Shown: positions 60,236-64,000 of the stretch, piece by piece
How positions within the stretch are numbered: position 1 is the stretch's first letter
Layout of the letters: each line of letters begins with the position of its first letter
Notes under the pieces: generated by a model
What the model was told of the DNA's origin: nothing
The model's database searches: none
Seen by the model: the letters and a program-made list of their open reading frames with translations, nothing else
Assembly (NCBI GenBank): GCA_017521605.1
Contig: JAFXCD010000033.1
Location: 1 to 64,000 of the forward strand
Source of the DNA: Lachnospiraceae bacterium
GTDB lineage: Bacteria; Bacillota; Clostridia; Lachnospirales; Lachnospiraceae
Direction: 5' to 3'
DNA: 64,000 nt
Program-made: the position numbers and the translations under genes

Positions 60236-60301
60236 GGTGAAAATCCGGGATTTTCACCTTCTATTTGAGCAGTATTGTAAGCATTGCTTGCGTTATGCAG
60301 G
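60236..60301 (+). promoter_or_regulatory. Two-hairpin element, copy 2
   Basis: Hairpin 1 pairs GGTGAAAATC (60236-60245) with GATTTTCACC (60249-60258) around CGG. A 10-nt spacer follows. Hairpin 2 is GCA (60269-60271), bulged G, then TATTGTAAGC (60273-60282) with GCTTGCGTTA (60286-60295) around ATT, then TGC. AGGGAG follows as ribosome site. Lengths match copy 1 exactly, the sequence from GCGTTATGCAGGG is identical, and stem changes are mostly compensated or G-T wobbles. Confidence 0.8.
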
Positions 60302-60310
60302 GAGATTAGT

Positions 60311-61606
60311 ATGAGAGAACAGGAATTAATCGTATACAGAGAATTTGAAGATGGTGATTTGCTCTATGATATGGTATGGCTGATGGAGCATTATCAGGAT
60401 GAGTACTACAATGAAGAAGATAAAGCTGCCCTTATGTATGATTGTATCCATAAACTGATTGAGTTGGCGGGAAGCTATGGATTTCATGGAAATCTTTGGC
60501 ATTGCTATCTGGCCAATCTACTGGTTAATAACGAGAACAGTTACAGCTGTGGTTGTGAAATACGTGGTACCATTGAAGGAAGTATTAATCTGGCAGCGTT
60601 ACATGATATTGGAATTTTTAAGGAGTTTTATGATTTTGATTTTGCGCCTATGATGGAAGCTCTTAATGTGGCTGAATGGGCAATTGTAGAGACTTATCAA
60701 AGCAGCAAGCAGGAGAGTAAGGTATACAATACCAGAATCTGTGCCCGTATCTGTGAACTGGCTGAGCAGTTTAAGGAAAATAAGACAGCAGAGGAAATGA
60801 AGGATACACTGACTATATTTTATAAAGAATACGGTGTAGGGAAGTATGGTTTACATAAATCTTTCCGTATCGTACATGATGAATCGGGAGTACGCATAGA
60901 GCCGATTTTAAATATTGCCCATGTATATATGGATGATTTGGTGGGCTATGATATCCCCAAAAAGAAATTGATAGATAATACAGAGGCATTTGTAGCAGGC
61001 AGAAAGGCTAATAACTGTTTACTGTTTGGCGATGCAGGTACAGGTAAATCCTCCAGTATCAAGGCCATAGCCAATGAATATTATGATAAAGGACTTCGAA
61101 TTATTGAAGTATATAAGCACCAGTTCCAGGATTTAAACGCTTGTATCAGCATGATTAAGAATCGGAACTACAAATTTATCATTTACATGGATGATTTAAG
61201 CTTTGAAGAATTTGAGATTGAATATAAGTATTTAAAAGCAGTAATTGAGGGTGGTCTGGAAAAGAAGCCGGCCAATGTGCTGATTTATGCTACTTCTAAC
61301 AGAAGACATCTGATACGTGAGAATTTCAGTGATAAAGAGGAAATTCGTCAGGATATGCATACCAGTGACACAGTGCAGGAGAAGTTATCTCTGGTGGCAC
61401 GTTTTGGTGTGACCATTTATTTCGGATCCCCCAATAAAAAAGAATTTCAGCATATTGTTACTGCTCTGGCAGAACGTCATGGGGTAACAATGGAACGGGA
61501 GAAGTTGTTGGCAGAAGCCAATAAATGGGAGCTGGCACATGGAGGCTTGTCAGGTAGAACGGCGCAGCAGTTTATTGACTATATTTTGGGTACAGAACTT
61601 GGATAA
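60311..61606 (+). CDS. DUF815 AAA-type ATPase, 431 aa
   Basis: The P-loop GDAGTGKSS, Walker B FIIYMDDLSFEEF and VLIYATSNRRHLI define the DUF815 group of AAA proteins. The N-terminal about 170 residues are helical and unlike most AAA proteins. The role is unknown; DUF815 is widespread in bacteria with no clear substrate. ATG 60311 is taken because AGGGAG is 8 nt upstream. It is preceded by a copy of the two-hairpin element and followed 38 bp later by ppx. Confidence 0.88.
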   Translation: MREQELIVYREFEDGDLLYDMVWLMEHYQDEYYNEEDKAALMYDCIHKLIELAGSYGFHGNLWHCYLANLLVNNENSYSCGCEIRGTIEGSINLAALHDIGIFKEFYDFDFAPMMEALNVAEWAIVETYQSSKQESKVYNTRICARICELAEQFKENKTAEEMKDTLTIFYKEYGVGKYGLHKSFRIVHDESGVRIEPILNIAHVYMDDLVGYDIPKKKLIDNTEAFVAGRKANNCLLFGDAGTGKSSSIKAIANEYYDKGLRIIEVYKHQFQDLNACISMIKNRNYKFIIYMDDLSFEEFEIEYKYLKAVIEGGLEKKPANVLIYATSNRRHLIRENFSDKEEIRQDMHTSDTVQEKLSLVARFGVTIYFGSPNKKEFQHIVTALAERHGVTMEREKLLAEANKWELAHGGLSGRTAQQFIDYILGTELG

Positions 61607-61644
61607 AATCGAATCTAATAGAAGTATTGGGAAAGGGAGAAAAC

Positions 61645-63186
61645 ATGAGCGTAAAAACCTTTGCTGCCATTGATGTGGGAAGCTTTGAGATTTCCTTAAA
61701 GATATTTGCTTTTTCAGGAAAAAACAATAGTAAAGTGGTAGAACATGTGTGTCAGAGAATAGCATTGGGTGCAGATACCTATACAGACGGCAAAATCAGT
61801 ATGGAAAAGCTGGATGACCTTTGTCGGACCTTAAAGGAGTTTGGAGATATTATGAAGACCTATAGGGTGTCAGGTTATAAGGCATATGGCACCAGTTCCT
61901 TGAGGGAAACTGCCAATACCCATATTGTGTTAGACCAGATAGAACAACGTACAGGTATTCATATTGAAACACTGAGTAATTCCGAGCAACGTTTTTTAGA
62001 TTATAAAGCTATTGCTTTTACGGGAGAGAGTTTTAAAGAAGCTATTACAGAAGGGACAGCCATTGTGGATATTGGTGGTGGTAGTATTCAGATTTCTCTG
62101 TTTGATAAGGATGTACTGGTAGCTACCCAGAATCTGAAAATCGGTGTATTGCGTATACAGGAGTGGTTGAATCAGATTAATGCCAAAAGTAACCAGATAG
62201 AGGGACTGATTGATGAAATAGCTTCTGCACAGCTAAATACCTTTAAGAAGTTGTATCTTAAGGATAGTAAGATTAAGACCTTGATTCTGGTGGATGATTA
62301 TTTGTCAGCCTGGATTGTGCGCAGAGGAAAAGAAACCGCCAGCAGTACCATGGTAAGTGTGGAGGAATATGAACGTTTCTTTAAGCTACTGCATCTGGTG
62401 TCTAAGGAGGAAATGGCCAAGAAGCTTGGTGTTTCCACAGAAGCATCGCAGTTAACTACGATTAGCGCCTGTCTGGTAAACCGGTTAATAAAGCTGACTG
62501 ATGCCGAAAGGATCTGGGCACCCGGCGTAAGCCTTTGTGACGGTATTGCTTATGAATATGCAGAGAAAAATAAAATCATGCTTTGTGACCATGATTTTGA
62601 GAAGGATATTGTGGCTTGTGCCATGAATATCAGTAAACGTTATCTGGGAAGTAGGAAAAGAGCAGAAACCCTGGAAAGAATTACCATGACCATCTTTGAC
62701 AGTATGAAAAAAATACATGGTTTGGGTAATAGGGAAAGGCTGTATTTGCGGATTGCAGCGTTGTTGCATGATTGTGGCAAGTTTATCAGTATGATGGATA
62801 TTGGTGAAACATCCTATCATATTATTATGGCTACGGAAATGATTGGTTTGTCCCATATGGAGAGAGAGATTGTGGCAAATATTGTACGATATAATCATAG
62901 TCCTTTTGTTTATGAAGATTTGACAGTACAGAGCAGTCTTACCAGAGAAGCTTATTTGACTATGGTAAAGCTTACTGCCATCCTAAAGGTGGCAAATGGA
63001 TTGGATCGCAGTCATAAGCAGAAATTAAAGGGTGTAAAAGCTGTTTTAAAAGATAATGAGTTAGTATTGACCATAGATACACAGGAGGATATTTTGTTAG
63101 AAAAGGGGCTCTTTAAGAAAAGAGCAGATTTCTTTAGAGAAGTATATAATATTCAACCTGTGATTAAGCAAAAGAAGATGATTTAG
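61645..63186 (+). CDS. ppx: Exopolyphosphatase / GppA-type phosphatase with HD-like C-terminus
   Basis: The N-terminal FAAIDVGSFEISLKI, then SSLRETAN and VDIGGGSIQISLFD, are Ppx/GppA ATPase-fold motifs. The C-terminal (LHDCGKFISMMDIGETSYHIIMATEMI) is an HD-type domain. It degrades polyphosphate and/or pppGpp. It is paired with ppk 10 bp downstream, so the two oppose each other in polyphosphate turnover. ATG 61645 has AAAGGGAG upstream. Confidence 0.93.
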   Translation: MSVKTFAAIDVGSFEISLKIFAFSGKNNSKVVEHVCQRIALGADTYTDGKISMEKLDDLCRTLKEFGDIMKTYRVSGYKAYGTSSLRETANTHIVLDQIEQRTGIHIETLSNSEQRFLDYKAIAFTGESFKEAITEGTAIVDIGGGSIQISLFDKDVLVATQNLKIGVLRIQEWLNQINAKSNQIEGLIDEIASAQLNTFKKLYLKDSKIKTLILVDDYLSAWIVRRGKETASSTMVSVEEYERFFKLLHLVSKEEMAKKLGVSTEASQLTTISACLVNRLIKLTDAERIWAPGVSLCDGIAYEYAEKNKIMLCDHDFEKDIVACAMNISKRYLGSRKRAETLERITMTIFDSMKKIHGLGNRERLYLRIAALLHDCGKFISMMDIGETSYHIIMATEMIGLSHMEREIVANIVRYNHSPFVYEDLTVQSSLTREAYLTMVKLTAILKVANGLDRSHKQKLKGVKAVLKDNELVLTIDTQEDILLEKGLFKKRADFFREVYNIQPVIKQKKMI

Positions 63187-63196
63187 GAGGTGGGTT

Positions 63197-64000
63197 ATGG
63201 CAGTGATTGATTTTAAGAATCCTAAATTGTATACCAATAGAGAATTGAGTTGGCTGCTCTTTAACCGGCGTATTTTGAGTGAAGCTCGTGATAAGAGCAT
63301 TCCTTTGTTTGAACGCTTGAAGTTTTTGAGTATTACAGCTTCCAATCTTGATGAGTTTTTTATGGTGCGGGTAGCATCCTTGAAGGATATGGTAAATGCC
63401 GGATATGAAAAACCGGATATTGCAGGGATGACACCTACAAAACAACTGGATGCATTGGATGAGGAAATACATAAGCTGGTTAGCATGCAGTATTCTACGT
63501 ATAATCGCTCTTTATTGCCATTACTTTCACAGAATGGTTTGCAGATGATTAAACACCATGAGCAGCTGAATAAGCAGGATGGACAGTTTATAGATAAATA
63601 TTTTGAAGAGAATATTTATCCGGTACTGACGCCTATGGCAGTGGATTCTTCCAGACCTTTTCCGTTGATACGCAATAAGTCCTTGAATATTGCTGCTTTA
63701 GTGCAGAAAAAGGGAGAAGAGGAACTGGAATTTGCCACTGTACAGGTACCCAGTGTATTACCTCGTATTATTTTGCTTCCTAAGGAAGAGGGTAATCAGA
63801 AAGCGATATTACTGGAGGAAGTGATAGAACGTAATATCAGGAAGCTGTTTTTAAACTATGATATTGTGTGTGCCCATCCCTTCCGCATTATGCGAAATGC
63901 AGATCTCACTATTGATGAAGATGAAGCAGAGGATTTGTTAAAAGAAATCGAGAAGCAGTTAAAGAAACGTCAGTGGGGGGAGGTTATCCGTCTGGAGGTT
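63197..64000 (+). CDS. ppk: Polyphosphate kinase (5' part; runs off the window)
   Basis: The open frame from ATG 63197 with AGGAGGTG upstream runs to the window edge. The N-terminal domain LYTNRELSWLLFNRRILSEA, then LKFLSITASNLDEFFMVRVA and PVLTPMAVDSSRPFP, is PPK1. The catalytic histidines lie further downstream, outside the window. It makes polyphosphate from ATP, opposite in effect to the adjacent ppx. Confidence 0.95.
   Translation, partial: MAVIDFKNPKLYTNRELSWLLFNRRILSEARDKSIPLFERLKFLSITASNLDEFFMVRVASLKDMVNAGYEKPDIAGMTPTKQLDALDEEIHKLVSMQYSTYNRSLLPLLSQNGLQMIKHHEQLNKQDGQFIDKYFEENIYPVLTPMAVDSSRPFPLIRNKSLNIAALVQKKGEEELEFATVQVPSVLPRIILLPKEEGNQKAILLEEVIERNIRKLFLNYDIVCAHPFRIMRNADLTIDEDEAEDLLKEIEKQLKKRQWGEVIRLEV

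Overview
The window reads as a chromosomal segment of a low-GC Gram-positive anaerobe, most likely a Lachnospiraceae-type clostridium. The evidence is AT-rich codon use, strong AGGAGG ribosome binding sites, sigma-A promoters with 17-bp spacers, the dgt-dnaG-rpoD-trmK gene order, a folC-folE-HD-folP-folBK folate operon, and many Lachnospiraceae-type DUF proteins (DUF4003, DUF5050, DUF6320, CmpB-like). No plasmid, phage or CRISPR locus is visible.

Layout. 1-4.7 kb is accessory DNA. It holds a gene tail, a group II intron that has lost its protein (only a 39-codon relic remains), a DUF6508 gene, a dead histidine phosphatase gene on the minus strand, a SUFU-domain gene, an esterase and a SHOCT membrane protein. 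4.7-9.6 kb has a structured leader before a radical SAM gene, an unusual phosphoesterase-kinase fusion, a FliD-like protein, tRNA-Leu(CAG) and a DUF4003 gene. 9.6-19.3 kb has a KdpD/KdpE-like two-component pair, a lipoprotein serpin with a leader hairpin, DegV, a GH2 glycosidase, a Nudix hydrolase, and a three-gene acyltransferase/DUF6320/hydrolase module. 19.4-25.8 kb is the dgt-dnaG-rpoD-trmK-nucleoside kinase block. It ends in a 148-bp multi-stem inverted repeat facing a TrmH-family methyltransferase. 26.9-28.1 kb has RNase P RNA and a secreted serine protease. 28.2-32.1 kb looks like a metal (zinc) operon: a His-rich COG0523 GTPase, a second GTPase with a YcgQ-like tail, and a ZIP transporter, followed by an S4 RNA-binding protein.

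33.1-39.1 kb is the main accessory island. It holds ten co-directional small genes, almost all unrecognised, one of them a pentapeptide-repeat protein, plus decayed coding fragments. It resembles the immunity-gene arrays of polymorphic toxin systems, but no toxin gene is in the window. 39.2-45.9 kb has an alanine/sodium symporter and a Bce-type two-component plus ABC exporter module. 45.9-48.9 kb has pyrBI, a nitroreductase, a PH-domain protein and a CmpB-like protein. 49-55 kb is the folate operon, interrupted by a zinc-ribbon membrane protein with three internal repeats. 55-57 kb has a Gx-transporter/NusG_II pair divergent from apbE, suggesting extracytoplasmic flavin electron transfer. 57-59 kb has a phosphoesterase, a CzrA-like metal sensor and a DUF5050 protein. 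59-64 kb has pheA, a DUF815 ATPase, ppx and the start of ppk.

The most notable unexplained structures are (1) a two-hairpin element with identical geometry before two unrelated genes (51430-51500 and 60236-60301), (2) the large structured inverted repeat at 25763-25910, (3) the phosphatase-kinase fusion at 5868-7577, (4) the small-gene island, and (5) the protein-less group II intron with a visible EBS1/IBS1 match. All functional assignments rest on motif recognition by eye. No database search was run.
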